Positions 10,801 through 24,029 of a stretch of DNA of 64,000 nucleotides are shown here, piece by piece. Position 1 is the stretch's first letter. Every line of letters starts with the position of its first letter. The translations under genes were made by a program, and so were the position numbers. Source of the DNA: Parasitella parasitica (Eukaryota; Mucoromycota; Mucoromycetes; Mucorales; Mucoraceae); assembly GCA_025201805.1 (NCBI GenBank), contig MU619253.1, positions 2,202 through 66,201 on the forward strand. The letters are read 5' to 3'. A model generated the notes under the pieces. It ran no database searches, was not told where the DNA came from, and was given only the letters and a program-made list of their open reading frames with translations.

Positions 10801-12595
10801 TTTAACCGTGCGCGCGGTCATGTAGTATGAGAGTGCGCGGCGGTGATCTCTGAGATCGAGTCCGTGGTAGAGAATGTTGCGCACTGAATTGTTCCAAAGA
10901 ATCTGCGGGTTGTGAGCAATGCATCGAACCTTAAAGTAGCCCATGAGCTCTTCCCACTGAGCTAGAGAATCTCTGCCAAAGATGGTTGATTTGCAATGAA
11001 CAGCATCAGGTATATCTTGCGTGGATAATTCCTTAAGATAGCGCTGTAATAGCTCGCGTTTCTCGTACAAGATCCTTGTTTTTTCCACGATGGCATCAGA
11101 CTATGCATAAAAGATTGTTAGCTGATGGATGCACATCATCATGCTTTGCTACCACAATTACCATGTCCTGCAAAAGCTTTTCGTCTGACCCGTGCTGAAG
11201 ACGCTTCAATTCAATGTTGTGTAGCCGAACCTGATGCTTTCTGATCTGCACATCGATATTTTGGCTTCTGTCGCGGAGCAATGTCATTTGCATCTCGCGC
11301 GTGTCTTTGTATGTACAGAGGCTGTGAGTCAAACAATACGCGCTTGTTATTTAGTGCAAAACGACTTACCAACTGCTGTACCTAATATACAGTCATGAGT
11401 CCCATGCAAATACTTGAATTTCTGCACATCGTCTTTGTTGGTTTGGCGAAGGTAATATATACAGGGCGAAAATGCAAACGGCAGCACTTGGATGGCAGGG
11501 AGAATGTCTGGCGTAGCGACATCTAGCTCTATAAAGTCATCCAAATCAACCCAATCTGAAGAATCAGAGTCATTATTGCATCTGTAATTCAGTCCTTCCA
11601 TCATGTCCAGCCCATTGTCGCTCTCATCCGAAAGATACTGGTCTGCTTGCACAGGGACGCTGATGTTCTCTGCACCAGAGGAAGAAAAGGAATCATCACC
11701 ATTGATGTTGTAGTTGGCTTTGACGGCCCTCAAATCGATGTTCTTGAGCTGCACCTCTGCCTCAGTGACAGGCCAATTTGCCTTTAGGCGCTTCTGGTCC
11801 AGTTTGTAGTTGGCAACGTTTACAATCTCACGTCTTTGATGGATGTCCACGCTGAATGCCTTGACAAACCCCTTTAACCCCACTGAGTCGCCTAGTTCTT
11901 CAGTTGTCACTTCCTGTGCCACCACATTTTCATCCTTCATAAAGTAGCCACACGCCAGCGGGTTGACTACGACCTTGTATTTCATAGTGCTCATGTGGCG
12001 GCCAAACTTCTGCGTTGGGCGAGTATCAAGTTTGGGGAATAACGAGCCTGCTCGTAACGGATAGCCCATTGCACCGCCAAACAAGCGAAACCAGGAAACA
12101 AAATGGTCTATGAAGCCTGGCGTCAAATGCATAGAATTGCCTGTGACATTGCTCTTGTCTGAATCAGGCTCGTAACCCGACATCTTGATGATGCTGATGG
12201 AAGTGTGAATAAAATCTGACCTGAATCCTCTATAGGCATCGTAGTCCTAGATTCAACACTTGAATGTGAATACACAATTGCTACATTTGTTACGCGTCTC
12301 TGCAGCGGTCTTACCTTTTCGTGGACGTTTTGCGGCGCCATAAACTTTACCTTGTAATGCGGTAAAAAGTGCAGCAACCTGCTCTTGTGCACAGCACGAG
12401 CGTCAGGCATGACTTCGCTGTCTTCATCGCATATCTCACAATGAGGGTTGCACATGCGTTCCAGTTGGCAGCCCAGCCCCATCCGAATGCCTCCTGATAG
12501 CTTCAGCGCAATCTTTACAAAACGGGACCCATTTTCATCGCTGTTTGTCAAGATGGACGAGTTGAAAGACGACATGGACACGGACTGGCGCATCT

Positions 12596-12626
<31 letters not shown>

Positions 12627-14540
12627 ATGCTGCTGGTTACCTTTGCAACCACTGTGATCGGCTGCAACGATATACGGTGCTGTATAGCCTCCTCGCACAA
12701 GATCAGGCACGCCAAACGCATAATCACGGCTGATGATTTGCATGAATTCGCCCTGGGGGTTTTCGTGTCCCAGTAACCAAACCACGTCGTTGCGCCATAC
12801 TTTGGCTAGACCGAATCCTTTTTCGCTCATATCATACGGATCTCGGGACCCCTTCATCACCATCGCAAGGTCACCACCGCCTACAAAGGTAATCTTGACT
12901 CGCGTGTGGATGATCAGCCTGATTTTATCCCAGAAACCAACCTTTTCTGAGGGGTCTACGGGCGGCTTTGTAAATGTGTCCATGACACGAGTGATATCCT
13001 GGATTGCAGGCTGGTATGGCACACACCAGCAGACATGCGAAAGCGCTGAATTGTGAACATTGATGTTTACAGTCGAAAAGAACTTGAGTGGAGTGGTTGT
13101 ACGAACTATGTCCATAGAGTAGCGAGCGTCGTTTTCGTCGACAACGTCCAAGTGGATGCTACGGGTAGCGTCTAGTTCACCTAGATCGTCGCCAAACACG
13201 TAGTTTCCAGAGAGGGTCCAAGCTGCAGTAGAATGGGGCACATCGTCCATGGTTGAGATGTCATTGTCCTGGGGATTACTCGCCAGTGGAGGCACTGAGA
13301 TGAACGGGATTGGGTAGTCGCGAAGCTGAGCCCATGTTTCCCCGGACTTCCAGTCCAAGTGGAACGGTATGATGGTGGACAGCGGTGTGTCTAGCGGCTG
13401 GCCCTTGCCGACATCAAAAATAAACTGTCTAGTCTGATCCAGCTCAAAATCAGGATGTCTAAAGTCCAGCGTTGTGTGTTTGATGGTTAAATCAAGCAAA
13501 GCCGGATACTTTGGCAGCTCAACAATGCGGATGCAAAACATTTCCGAGTAATAATGCGTCTTTTCGTCCTTGACAGGGTCGTCGAATACTTCATCCAGCT
13601 GTCCGCTCATCATGGCGTGTCGATAGTTGGCGCTTTGCATGCGGACGTAGGTGTTGTTTTCCTTGGAAAGCGCTGCGTCTATATGTCTCTTCCACGAATT
13701 GGAGTTGTGTTCTTGCAGCTTTTGCCAGGCTTCATTGACTCTAGCGTCAGCCTCCTCCTCGCTTGCATTAATAGACTCTACAGCGATAATGTCAGATGCC
13801 ATACACTCTGCAATCTTACAAGCCTTTTATCGCATGCGCACGTACCTTTATCCTTGTAGTCGCCTGTAGGCTGCATCAACGTCTGTGCTTTGATCTCAAA
13901 GGCATCCTCAATGGCAATACGATTTGCTTGCTCCAACAACCCCGTTTTCCAGATAGACCGAAGCCTTGCTTCAAACGGATCGTCCTCAAACTGCAAAGTG
14001 AGCAGATCACAAACCAGTCGCATATGAGGTATGACTGTAGGCGTTTTCTTTTCGTGAGGGCCAAAGTACAGAAACGAAACGCCTTTGGATACACGAGCAT
14101 GTGTTGCTTTGATCGCCTTGACGAGGGTTACCGTGCTGTCCACAAAATCACAGAGCTCGTAGCCGTATGGAATCCGCATGTACATTTTGGACATTGCCAG
14201 CTGGTTGGTCTTTGTAAGCTCGCCAGTGCTGAAATTTACGTCTTTTTCAATAGAAAACCGCATGTTATCGAGCTCAAACAGCTGATCCCAATGGTCTGGC
14301 TGTTGCGGGGAAACTCCAAACAATGTCAAATTTCGAATGGCCATAGGAGGCATCTCTCCACGGTGCTCTACTTGGTTATCCCATTGCATGCGAAGCGTAT
14401 CCATGCGCAAATACAATTCAGTTGTGCCAGGTAAGAATACATGCACATCAGTTCGATTGATTTGCAATTGAACCTTATGTAGTACCAGCTTTTTCCTCTG
14501 CTGTGACATGGTGGTATGCTGCTGCTGCTGCTGCTGCTGC

Positions 14541-14577
<37 letters not shown>

Positions 14578-17500
14578 GCTGTCGTTTCCGTATGTTCCTT
14601 TTAGAAAAAACCTGCTTTACTGCTTCCAGTGTGGACATTGCAGTAACAAGACAAGCATAGTGATTCGCGATGGAGTACTGAGCTCCGTTCTTCTTGACGA
14701 CGATAGAAGGGGCCAGCAGTATTTGTGCTGAATCCAGCAGCACCTCTGTGCGCGCGTTGATGTGAGATACCCACATAATCACTGCCTTTCTGTCTTCGTG
14801 CTGATGCCAATCATGCTCATCTACAATACCGTCTGATTTGAAAATACGCTCGATGATGAAATGCTGTACCGACAAACGGGCTGTGCCAAAAGGGATCTGC
14901 TGGCCTTTCAAAGCTGCGTCTTCTGCCAATGTTTCTTCTTGATCTAAATTTTCATTTTCTGTGCTCAATGTCGTTGCCGAGGCTGTGCTGAGACTAGGTT
15001 TATGGGCTCGGTTTCCACGAGTCGCAGTAGTAGCAAAGACTCGTGCGCCACTAAAGACCACATTGATTTGCTGTATAGAAGCAATAACACGGATATCCAT
15101 GTCTTTTTCGGGAGCATTGTCCAAGAAGCCATGAGGAACAGGTCTTTTGCCCTTCAATCCATGATCGACTCCCTCGAAGACGACAGCGGCATCCGTCAAC
15201 ATGACAGTAGTCTTCAAGACAGACATATAACCAAACTGGAGGTTGGTCGCAGCGGTGCCTTTAGTGTGTGCTGCTGCTGCTGCTGCTGCGCTGTGTTGCT
15301 GTCTGACTTGGCTGGAGACCTGTTCTACAATATTGATGGCCCAAAATTCCATCTGATTTTGTCCGTGGGCAGTCTTGGTCCACAGATTCAACACAGGGCG
15401 GTCAATGGCTATGTCTACGTTGATGCGGTGAGCCTCCGGATCCCAGATCACTCGAGTGCTCTGCTTGTTGGTATCATGCGCAAACCCGACATGAAGACGA
15501 GTGTGAGCATTGCATTCAAAATTGCCTACTGATGCCAGATAATTGGGATCGCCTATGTCGGGCGGGTGGTTTTTGGGCGGTGCAGGCCCTGTTTCAGAGA
15601 ATATGTCAAAGCATGTATTTTGCACTGCGAACCGCATCGATGTCTTGTAATACCACTCAACCGCCTGTTTGTCGGTTGATTCATTTGCCCCCTTTGATTT
15701 CCAGCTGCGTCTAAACAGATTGATCCACGATGGCCTTGATTGTGTTTGTTTGCGCTGTTGTACAGCACTGGAATTTGCTTGGTACTCCATATGTTCTTCA
15801 TGTGTCGTAGTAGTTGTGCTTGTGTTGGGCTCAGAGTAACGTGGGAGGACTGATGTAGGTCTGTTTTTCTGCACAGCGTACGATCCATTCACCTCAAAGG
15901 TAATGCCCGACCATGACACGATTCCCGAGTGCTTCGTTGTCGCACATCTGATCTGGATTGATGGTCTTTCGACACACACTGATATACTACCTCGTGGAGC
16001 GTTTTGGATCACTTTTTTCAGTTTTAATAGCTGCTGTTTCTGAACCTCCTCCTCCTCCTGCTGCTCTAATGCTGATGTTGGTAATTGAGTTCCTTCTTTG
16101 GATACTTTGAGTTTGGATAGCATACTTGCTTTTGCTACGTCTAAATATATCTTGGGTTCTTGTATGGTGAAAGTGACATCTACAAATTTCTTGTTTGGTC
16201 GTAAATCATTCCACATTACAGTATCAGCGCTGTCAAAATCATCGGGTAAGACATGTAGGCCAGTAATCAGGCCAGTTTCCTTTGCTGCTGCTGAACTAAT
16301 GACAGACTGTGATATGTTTACTGTAATTTTGAGCTGCGGCAAGTCTATCAATTGCAACTGACGACTCGTAAGTGGCAATGTCTTGTCGACGATCGTCCAG
16401 GAACTAGCTGATGAGCACTGTATTTTGTAGTATGGATCAACACCATGTACGTAGCACTCTGAAATGCCGGAAATGTGGAATCCTTGCAACTTGAGTATGC
16501 TAGAGCACATGAGCTGGTGTTGTGTTTCGACTGTGATGGTATCAATAGATAGTGCAACAGAGCGAAAAAGCTGAATCATGCTGGATCTATGCTGTGCTGG
16601 TGACTGATCTGCTACTGTCACTACTAACGGATCGACAACTTTGTGTTTTGGAATTGAATTTGCACTCTTGCTGATGTTGCTTATCAAATCCATCAAAGGA
16701 CTGAATTTGACTGCAATAGAACCCATATGGGTATTCACATCTATGTCCTTGAGTGTCACACAAGCAGCAGAGAAGTGACAGGAAATCACAATGTTTCCAC
16801 CTGACGGCAAGGCTAGCATGTCTGTCAATTCAGGCGTTTCTCCAGTAACAGACACCTCTCCCATATTAACCGTGATCTCAAAAAACTTTTCCTTGAACAA
16901 ATGTTGTGCCCGCTTCAATGAATGTCTCTGATGGCTCGACCTCATTGAAAATCTGTTGTTTTCTCGCAAGACACGGTGATGTTGCTGCTCCGCTGGAAAC
17001 GGAGGTGCTGAAGAGGTGCAATTATTGAGCATTTCGCGAGGGAGAGTGACATCCGCAAAAAGGATCGAGCTAAAGTTGATATGCTGTACCTTGATCGAAG
17101 CATGTCGTTCAATAGTGATGGCAAGCTGATCAATCTGGACATCAACATAGTTTGCTAATCCAGACATTAAAAGCTGCGCTGGCAGTGCTGAGGTATATTT
17201 GATGATTTGCTTGACTATCGAAAGAGAATACCACCAAGGAATTTTCTTCAAAGATGAGCTGACACGAGAAAGGTTACGATTCAGCTTGTTTGCTCTTGCT
17301 ACTTTTTTGTGAAGTCGACGTGCGGCCGCCAAGGCAGCTATACTGTGAAGTTGGACATGAATGTCAGCAATGTAGATCGAAATGTAAGGTGTGGGAGATG
17401 ATAGTGTAGGCCTGTTACGAAGTCGAAGCTTGAGTTTTCCTACTTTGACGGACCAAAGTGCAGTTTCCGACGATTTATGGTGGTGATATTGTATGTTGCT

Positions 17501-17626
17501 GATTGAGAAAAAGCCAATACGGCCAAAACAAAAGTGGAATCGAAGCGCCAGAATAGATCGTATACATAGTCTAAGTATCCAAAATCCAAGAATGATTAAA
17601 GCATAATGATACAAGCTGTAAGCCAT
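7826..17626 (-). CDS. FMP27: Fmp27/Hobbit/BLTP2-like bridge lipid-transfer protein, 3,125 aa
   Basis: Eight exons (17626-13846, 13807-12315, 12246-11370, 11304-11162, 11100-8740, 8678-8564, 8505-8190, 8117-7826) join in frame. The N-terminus has a hydrophobic anchor (ALIILGFWILRLCIRSILAL), as in proteins tethered to the ER. The family's GFWDK domain is explicit (VGFWDKIRLIIHTRVKITF, then GFGLAKVWRNDVVWLLGHE). It is followed by DYDAYRGFRSDFIHTSISI, a coiled-coil stretch (exons 4-5) and the HWLAWIPPEM segment in the WPPW-type region. The C-terminus has LEFRNETWSWFELMSNIKK. Known members form a long hydrophobic groove moving lipids at ER-plasma-membrane contacts. A polyQ of about 22 residues sits near residue 1020 and a shorter one near 1680; both look like lineage-specific inserts. 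Exon 4 uses the acceptor after TACAAAG, because the nearer CACAG would break the frame. Confidence 0.92.
14517..14583 (-). repeat. CAA/CAG repeat coding for polyglutamine in the Fmp27-like gene
   Basis: About 22 consecutive CAR codons on the minus strand, first a CAA block and then a CAG block. It lies in a linker just before LVLHKVQLQINRTDVHVF. A shorter (CAG)n tract is at 12595-12630 in the same gene. Confidence 0.85.
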
Positions 17627-17982
17627 GATGTATATGAGCTTTTTACTATGTTTTTTTTTATTTTCTATTTTTGCAACTGCTAATTTCAGATAAGCGGAAA
17701 TAAAATAGTATATTAATGCATGGAATCAAACGTTGTTATCAAATGGTTTACTTGTTTTTTATCGAATTTCTTGTTGTAAAGATATTTCGTGATAAGTAAA
17801 GAAAAAGAACGAGTGTAATAAGAGAACGAGGCAAAGTCGAGAAAAGGTACTTTAAAATATCCATAATTAGAAGATGCCAACATGCCCCGAAGAAGAGTTA
17901 AAATTTCGGCGTTCTAACAAAATACACTGCAAACTGCATATTGAAAAAACGAAATGTTGATCACAATCAAGTGTTTATTGCT
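17627..17982. other. Spacer between the Fmp27-like start and the SET-gene stop
   Basis: About 355 bp, AT-rich, with no coding potential. It must hold the promoter and leader of the Fmp27-like gene and the downstream region of the SET gene lies on the same strand beyond it. Confidence 0.45.
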
Positions 17983-20161
17983 TTAGAGTGGTACAACGGC
18001 TAATGGGTTTTGGATAGAGTAGCCGTTGAGGATCATATCAGCCCAGACAAACGCTCCAAAGCTGAATACATTCAAGTTAAATACAGATGGATACGCTTCA
18101 TTGAAAGCAGGTATCAGAGAATCATACAATTCTTTTAATTCCGCTTGATCTTCGTTTTTAACAGATGTTGCACTGCCACTAATTAACGCTGTTATTAGGA
18201 GCATTTACAGGAATGTGATATAGGAGGATTTGTATTTTACCTTTGTGCAACTGTTACTCGATCGAAAAAGTGTCTAAATTTACTCTCAGGCTTGGAGTTT
18301 TCTCTCACTAAGCACAGCATCATGACGATATCAGCTTCTTCCTCTACTTCAAAGTTCTTGGATATGATGGCAGCAAATGCAGCATCGTTGTTCAATACGC
18401 GTTTGGTTGTCATGACGACCGTATCCAAGGTAACAAATTCATTGTCAGTCAGTTCAATGCTTGGGTCTTGTTGGAAATACAAAGGGTTCACGATGCTCAA
18501 AAATGGTGCTAAGGGAGCAATTTTGCCTTCCTTTTCTTCTTGATACATTCGCTGGATCAAACTACGTTTCATCTCCTCGATTTTCTTGATTGTAATATCG
18601 AGGATATCCTCTTGACCTGAATTATTTTTTATTTTTTTGAGAAATTAGTAAAAACTTTCTCAAGACAGCTGCACTATATACTGAACCTGCTCTATACATG
18701 AGGGCAAACTTTTGCCAGTACGGAATATGCTGTTTCTCCAATTGAACGGATTCTAATGCATAAAGTTTGCCTTTGAAAAGTGAAAGTGTCATGGAGATCA
18801 TTGTGATTTCGTTTCTGTAGCCTACAAAGTCTAGCAGATTGCCATCTGTACACGTGGCGTAATGTTCAGTCTCAATACCGTTCATTACAAGAACTCGCAT
18901 CAACTTGAGAAAGGGTTTAGGCAAGTTGTTTCTATGAAAGTAAAATGTAAGAGGATCGGCATTGCCGGATGACACTTGACATTGCTTTAAAATGCTAAGC
19001 TTGGTCTCTTGGTTGGGATCTTGAGAGAAATTTGGTTTGATTGCAATGTGATCAAATTCATTGTACTATTAGACATGTATAATATTAGTCTTTTATAACT
19101 GATTGACTGTGTGTATTTTACTTCGAAACAAAAGCCATAGCCCAGAAGCACTGTGCATTGATTAATGTTAGCATGAGTAATTTCAATAACTGCAGCCACT
19201 CCTTCATTTTCTGCAATCAACTCAATTCCCCCTTTCATTATCCCCCTTTTTTTTTCTTTTTTTTTTAGACCTTACACTCTTCATTCGACTGTGTACATCA
19301 TAAAAATACTCATCAGTAATTATGAATACGGGTTGGATTCAGATTCTAACTATTTACCTTCGGCCCATAATTATTGAATATCTCATCACCAGTGTCGATT
19401 ACTTGGCCAGCGACAAAAGACAATGAGCCAGTTTCAGCATCGCCATCTCTCGACCAAGTTATCTTGGTATTAGGTTTATGATTCAATGCATCTACAAGAG
19501 GAAATAATACTTCAGATGAATCTTGAAATGTTGGATCAATCAGAGTATATGGAAATGCTCTAGAAGAAAAAACACTATAGCCCCACAAAAAATCCTCCCT
19601 AACGACATGTGAATATCAAATTCATGCAATAAAAACTAGACTCCTACCATGTAATGTCGTTTTTATCAATTTCTTCTGGCAAATGCTCCAAAAGCTTCTC
19701 GAAATCAAGGAATAATGCAGCTTTACGTTCTCGTGTAGTGGATTCAAGATTGGTATTCTGAATAAATCGCATGTCATGCTCGTCAAAAATCAATGGCGTT
19801 TTGATAACTTTTGGCAAAATGTTAATATATGGCCAGTAAAACGAATCTTCTCGCAAATGTCTTTGTAAAAGCAAGTAAAGTGTCTGCACAACACGTCCGG
19901 AGAAAGAGCCCAAGTCTGGAAGTGCTTTACGGGCCAGTTTCTCGGTTATACATAGCTTGAAAGGTACTGCGGCAAAGTTCTCGTTTTCTTCTACTCTTTG
20001 AGTGGTGTAAACGCAACCAACGCCTTGACTATCTACAGAAGAGTTAGGACTTTTCTTTATCAACAAGTTTCGCATAGACCATGTTTGAATTCAATCTTTT
20101 TGAAGCTTCCGCCATTGGCTTCAATCCAATTTAAATAGGTTTTCATTGCTGTTTCTTCCAT
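17983..20161 (-). CDS. SET-domain protein lysine methyltransferase (SETD3/Rkm class), 566 aa
   Basis: Eight exons (20161-20080, 20032-19648, 19598-19358, 19276-19288 micro-exon, 19150-19122, 19065-18687, 18616-18241, 18178-17983) close in frame at 566 aa, near the usual size of fungal Rkm1/Efm1-type enzymes. The SET core shows DSQGVGCVYTTQRVEENE, WEDFLWGYSVFSSRAF, PLVDALNHKPNTKITW (the NH motif) and NNYGPKSNEELLLGYGF (the catalytic-Tyr/SAM region). The last motif is complete only with the 13-nt micro-exon. The C-terminal half fits the Rubisco-LSMT substrate-binding type of helical domain. Family members methylate lysines of ribosomal proteins, elongation factors or actin histidine; the substrate here is unknown. 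An in-frame ATG at 20254 is a possible earlier start, but ATG 20161 has a better CAAAATGG context. Confidence 0.88.
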
Positions 20162-20254
20162 TTTGAGAGTGCCAAATATTTTATTTGGTTTTAAAGCAAA
20201 AGGTTTACCATCAACATGAGGACTGGTAATTGAAGTTTTCGGACCAAATGTCAT

Positions 20255-21088
20255 TACACGTTAATGATCTGTTATATCTCACCTCGGGGCGATAGACTCT
20301 CGCATGACATCATTTGATATGTCTATAATGGATTAAATAATTTTCATACTGTACTAGGCACCTGCTCTAGAAAAAAAATCAGTTTATTTGTAAAGATAAG
20401 CAAGCATACCAACAGTTGATAGTTGTAGAAGAGTGATGACAGCATTGATATTCTGCTTTTATGCTTGCACGTTCAAAAGAAACATACCAAATAAATTTAA
20501 TAGACCCTACTCTACGATTGATTGATACAATGTAATTTACAGCCTCTGTTAATAATCCTTTTAAACTTGACAAATGCTATACATAGATTAGAACGGTTTG
20601 GCATTTGATTGTTTTAGAGCTAGATGTTTCGATGAAATGTTGCTCAATTTCAGCCCAAGAGAGATCTACTCATTGGTATCTTGATTATGTTGATTGATTC
20701 TCAACGCTGACAATATTCATGTAATTGATTATATTGTGACTAAACAATCATTAAAGCTGATTTAGACAATGATAATAGAATTGGATTATTGTATGGACTT
20801 GTACCGCTGATTTTTTTCGATTATGTACAATGCCGACAAAAGGCTGTTTTCAAAATAAAAGCTGTAATGATACAATAGAGATGCCAATCATATATTCATT
20901 CTCTCCAAGTGAAACTTTTCATGCTTATCATGGAAGTGAGTGATGCGGAGACTAAACAGTAAAAATTTTGGGTGTGTGTGTGTGGTCGTTTTGTTGGTAG
21001 TCAAAGCGATTGAAAGCTGCAGAACTCGTTGTTTTCCTTCATAGACTTTTTTTATATGCTATATATATATTATAATTTATATTAATAA
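20255..21088. other. Intergenic region, divergent between SET gene and PAN3
   Basis: About 830 bp with no supported gene; a 64-codon minus frame at 20379-20573 lacks features. It must contain the promoters of both flanking divergent genes. A TG run near 20972 and TATATATATTATAATTTATA at about 21060-21080 precede the PAN3 start. Confidence 0.45.
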
Positions 21089-22100
21089 ATGCAAAAATCA
21101 CATAGTGGGCAAATAGTTATTCCATTGAAAGCTCCTTCTGTCATTCCTATTGTTGATCCAACATTAGATGGAGAAGCTACCGAAAAAACAACCAAAGTTG
21201 TGTTAAAACCGCCAATAAAAGGTTATAATATATCGTACTTTGTTGTTGTGATGTTGATATTTGTGCTGATTGATCTATTTTCTAGGCAGCATCAACTCGA
21301 AACGACTTTGTAGAAACGTTATTATTCACGGCTATTGTAAATATGAAGGAAAAGGTTGTGAGTTCAATCATGATGATACGGTGTGTATTTGATACTATAG
21401 TCATATGTGAATAACTTATTTTCTTGTTCAGCAAAAGCCTACTTCTCCTCAAAGAAGCCCTGAAAAGTGAGTTTTCCTTCTTGCGTATTATATGAAAGTT
21501 GCAATGTAATATTGATATGGCTTAAATCTAGCAAAAGCAAAAACCGTAATCTCGCAACGCTTCCATTTCAAGCTGTTTCGTCAGTGTCGGCAGACAGTGT
21601 CAACGCACCTGAATTTGTTCCTAGGTTTACAGTTGGTACTTGTTTACAACCTGTTCTGTTTTTGATATCTTTATATTTAATACGTTTTATTTCAGATTCT
21701 GGTGCTGCTTCCCCACTAACAAAGAGAGGTATTACATGAACTAATTGTTTACAATCATTAGTTTTCTTACAATTTTGATAGACTCAGTTGCGATCGATAG
21801 CGCTATATTAGATCCTTCTACAACGTAAGTTTTATCAAAAAAGAATATTGAATTCACTAAGCTTTATAATATTGACATCGTTCGTTAGAATACAACAACA
21901 TTCTTCTCAACCTGAACAGCTCAGCATGTCCCCCGTTATTAATGGATTTTCTCAATTTGGATTATCAAATGATGTAAGAAGGATTCTGAATCATGTAACT
22001 ACGATACTGAATTTACTATTAGACAAATGTGAACACGCCATCTCAACAACAACAACAACAACAACAACAGCAGCAGCAGCAGCAACAACAACAACAACAA

Positions 22101-22138
<38 letters not shown>

Positions 22139-24029
22139 ACAGCAGCATCATCAACAGCAACTACAACAAACGCAGCAGCAGCATCAATCTCCTTCTCAAA
22201 TGTTGGTAGGACTTGGCATGGTCCCACCCACTCAAATGGATCAATTCTTTCACATGAATCAACAGCCCTTGTATCCTAGGCAACCAGTGAGTTTATACAA
22301 GTTTAGTTGCCATGGTAATCAAGTAATTAAATATTGTCATAGCTACAACATCATTTGTATTCGGCTCCTTTGCCTCATGTCAGTAGTTTATCTTCACATC
22401 AGCGAACAATCCAATCGTTTTTTATCCCTGATAGCCTGCGAGAGCAATTGACACAACGAAATGAAGCACAATTAATGGCTGCTCCGGGTATATATATGCT
22501 TATCAGTTGGAAAAGAAAAATGAATTGCTGATTTTTATGGTACCCATTTAGCTCGTGAATTGGGCTTACCAATGGAAGTGCATGTTTATCACTCTCTTTA
22601 TCCTTTAGAGGCACACGGGGAAAAGACAAGTTCATTTTATGGAAATCCGTCAATTATCTATAAAGCAACTTGCAGTGTAGATGGGCGCACATATGCATTA
22701 GTTCGTATTGAAGGATTTAGGTTGTCAAATGAGCTGGCCATGCAAGTGGTCGAAGCATGGCGTCGTATTCGTCATTGCAATATTGTCTCGATTCGCGAAG
22801 CATTCACCACTCGAGCTTTTGGTGATTCATGTAAGATACATTCTCCGCCATGCATTGTTGTCTATTTGCTAAGTGGAATTTTGTAGCATTGATTTTTGCT
22901 TATGATTACCATCCTTGCTCAACATCTATATACTCAACATATTTTACACCGCAAGGCCAGGCAGCCTTATATAATTCTCAACTCCAACAACCAAATGGCA
23001 ATCCACATTTGATTCCTGAAAAGACTATATGGAGCTATATTACTCAAATTGCATCTGCTTTAAAAGCAGTTCATGGATCAGGTTTAGCGGCTAGGGTAAT
23101 TGATCCAAAGAAAGTTTTGATTACAGGCAAGAATAGGTACGATTATACGAAATTATTCTATTTTATTGTGTTTTAATAGCTGCGTGAGTAGAATACGATT
23201 AAGTGGGGCGAGTGTTTTGGATGTACTACAGTATGATGGAGTATTGAATGTCGCACGGCACCAACAAGAAGATCTCTTATCGTTTGGCAAGCTAATCATT
23301 ACATTAGCTTGCAATTCACTTCAGTCTTTTACTGATATTTCTCAATCTTTTGAATACATTGCTCGATTCTATTCACTGGATTTGAAGAACGTAATTTTGT
23401 ATCTACTCAGTAAACCATTGCCAACAAAGAACATTGATGAAGTTATCGTAATGATTGGTCCTCATATCTTACATGAAATCAACTGCAGTCAATTGTAAGT
23501 AATCTTGATCTGTATCTAGTCATATTTAACTCAAATTATCTCAGTTATAATGACGAATTAGAAAGTGAGCTGTCTAGAGAATTAGAAAACGGTCGGCTTG
23601 TTCGACTGATGGCTAAAATGGGATTTATCAATGAGAGGCCAGAGTAAGTAGCCTTTGAAATTAAGTATAAGTGCGACTCTAAGATTGTTTTATTATTACC
23701 AGGTTTGATATGGATCCTGGATGGTCAGAGACTGGCGATCGTTACTTGATCAAGCTTTTCCGAGACTATGTGTTCCATCAAGTGGACGAACATGGTCGAC
23801 CCGTAGTAGACATGGTCCATGTGTTGACTTGTCTCAATAAGGTGATTTTTTTTTATTTTTGCGAGTTTAATGAGAATTACTAACAATGCCAGTATAGTTG
23901 GATGCAGGTGTAGAGGAAAAGATCATGTTAATGTCAAGAGACGAACAATCTTGCCTTATCGTGAGTTTTAAGGAAATTAAAAACTGCATTATATCGGCCT
24001 TCAATGACTTGACTTCAGGTAGAAAATAA
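21089..24029 (+). CDS. PAN3: PAN2-PAN3 deadenylation complex subunit Pan3
   Basis: Multi-exon gene. Exons 1-2 (21089-21221, 21286-21380) give a CCCH zinc finger, [24 protein letters not shown], the N-terminal finger of Pan3 that helps bind poly(A). Exon 4 holds a PAM2-like motif, [11 protein letters not shown], for binding the poly(A)-binding protein. A polyQ tract follows (about 22039-22160). The pseudokinase region runs from [18 protein letters not shown] through [17 protein letters not shown] and [18 protein letters not shown]. The C-terminal knob domain ends with [38 protein letters not shown] and the stop at 24027. Pan3 recruits the Pan2 nuclease to poly(A) tails in the cytoplasm. The Q reading frame of the repeat is fixed by the upstream splice (SND|TNVNTPS). 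Confidence 0.93.
22039..22165 (+). repeat. CAA/CAG repeat coding for polyglutamine in PAN3
   Basis: Mixed CAA and CAG codons code for about 40 Gln with a few His. They lie between the PAM2-like motif and the pseudokinase part of Pan3. The mixed codons suggest it is not a fresh slippage product alone. Confidence 0.85.

Noticed and set aside
14516-14731. Frame starting with poly-Leu on the plus strand
   Set aside because: Antisense shadow of the polyQ tract of the Fmp27-like gene.
20162-20254. Longer N-terminus for the SET protein (MTFGPKTSITSPH...)
   Set aside because: The ATG at 20161 has a better start context and matches the usual beginning of the family; kept only as an alternative.
21848-22279. 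Frame with long Thr/Ala runs through the CAA/CAG repeat
   Set aside because: It is the wrong frame of the PAN3 polyQ; the splice SND|TNVNTPS fixes the Gln frame.
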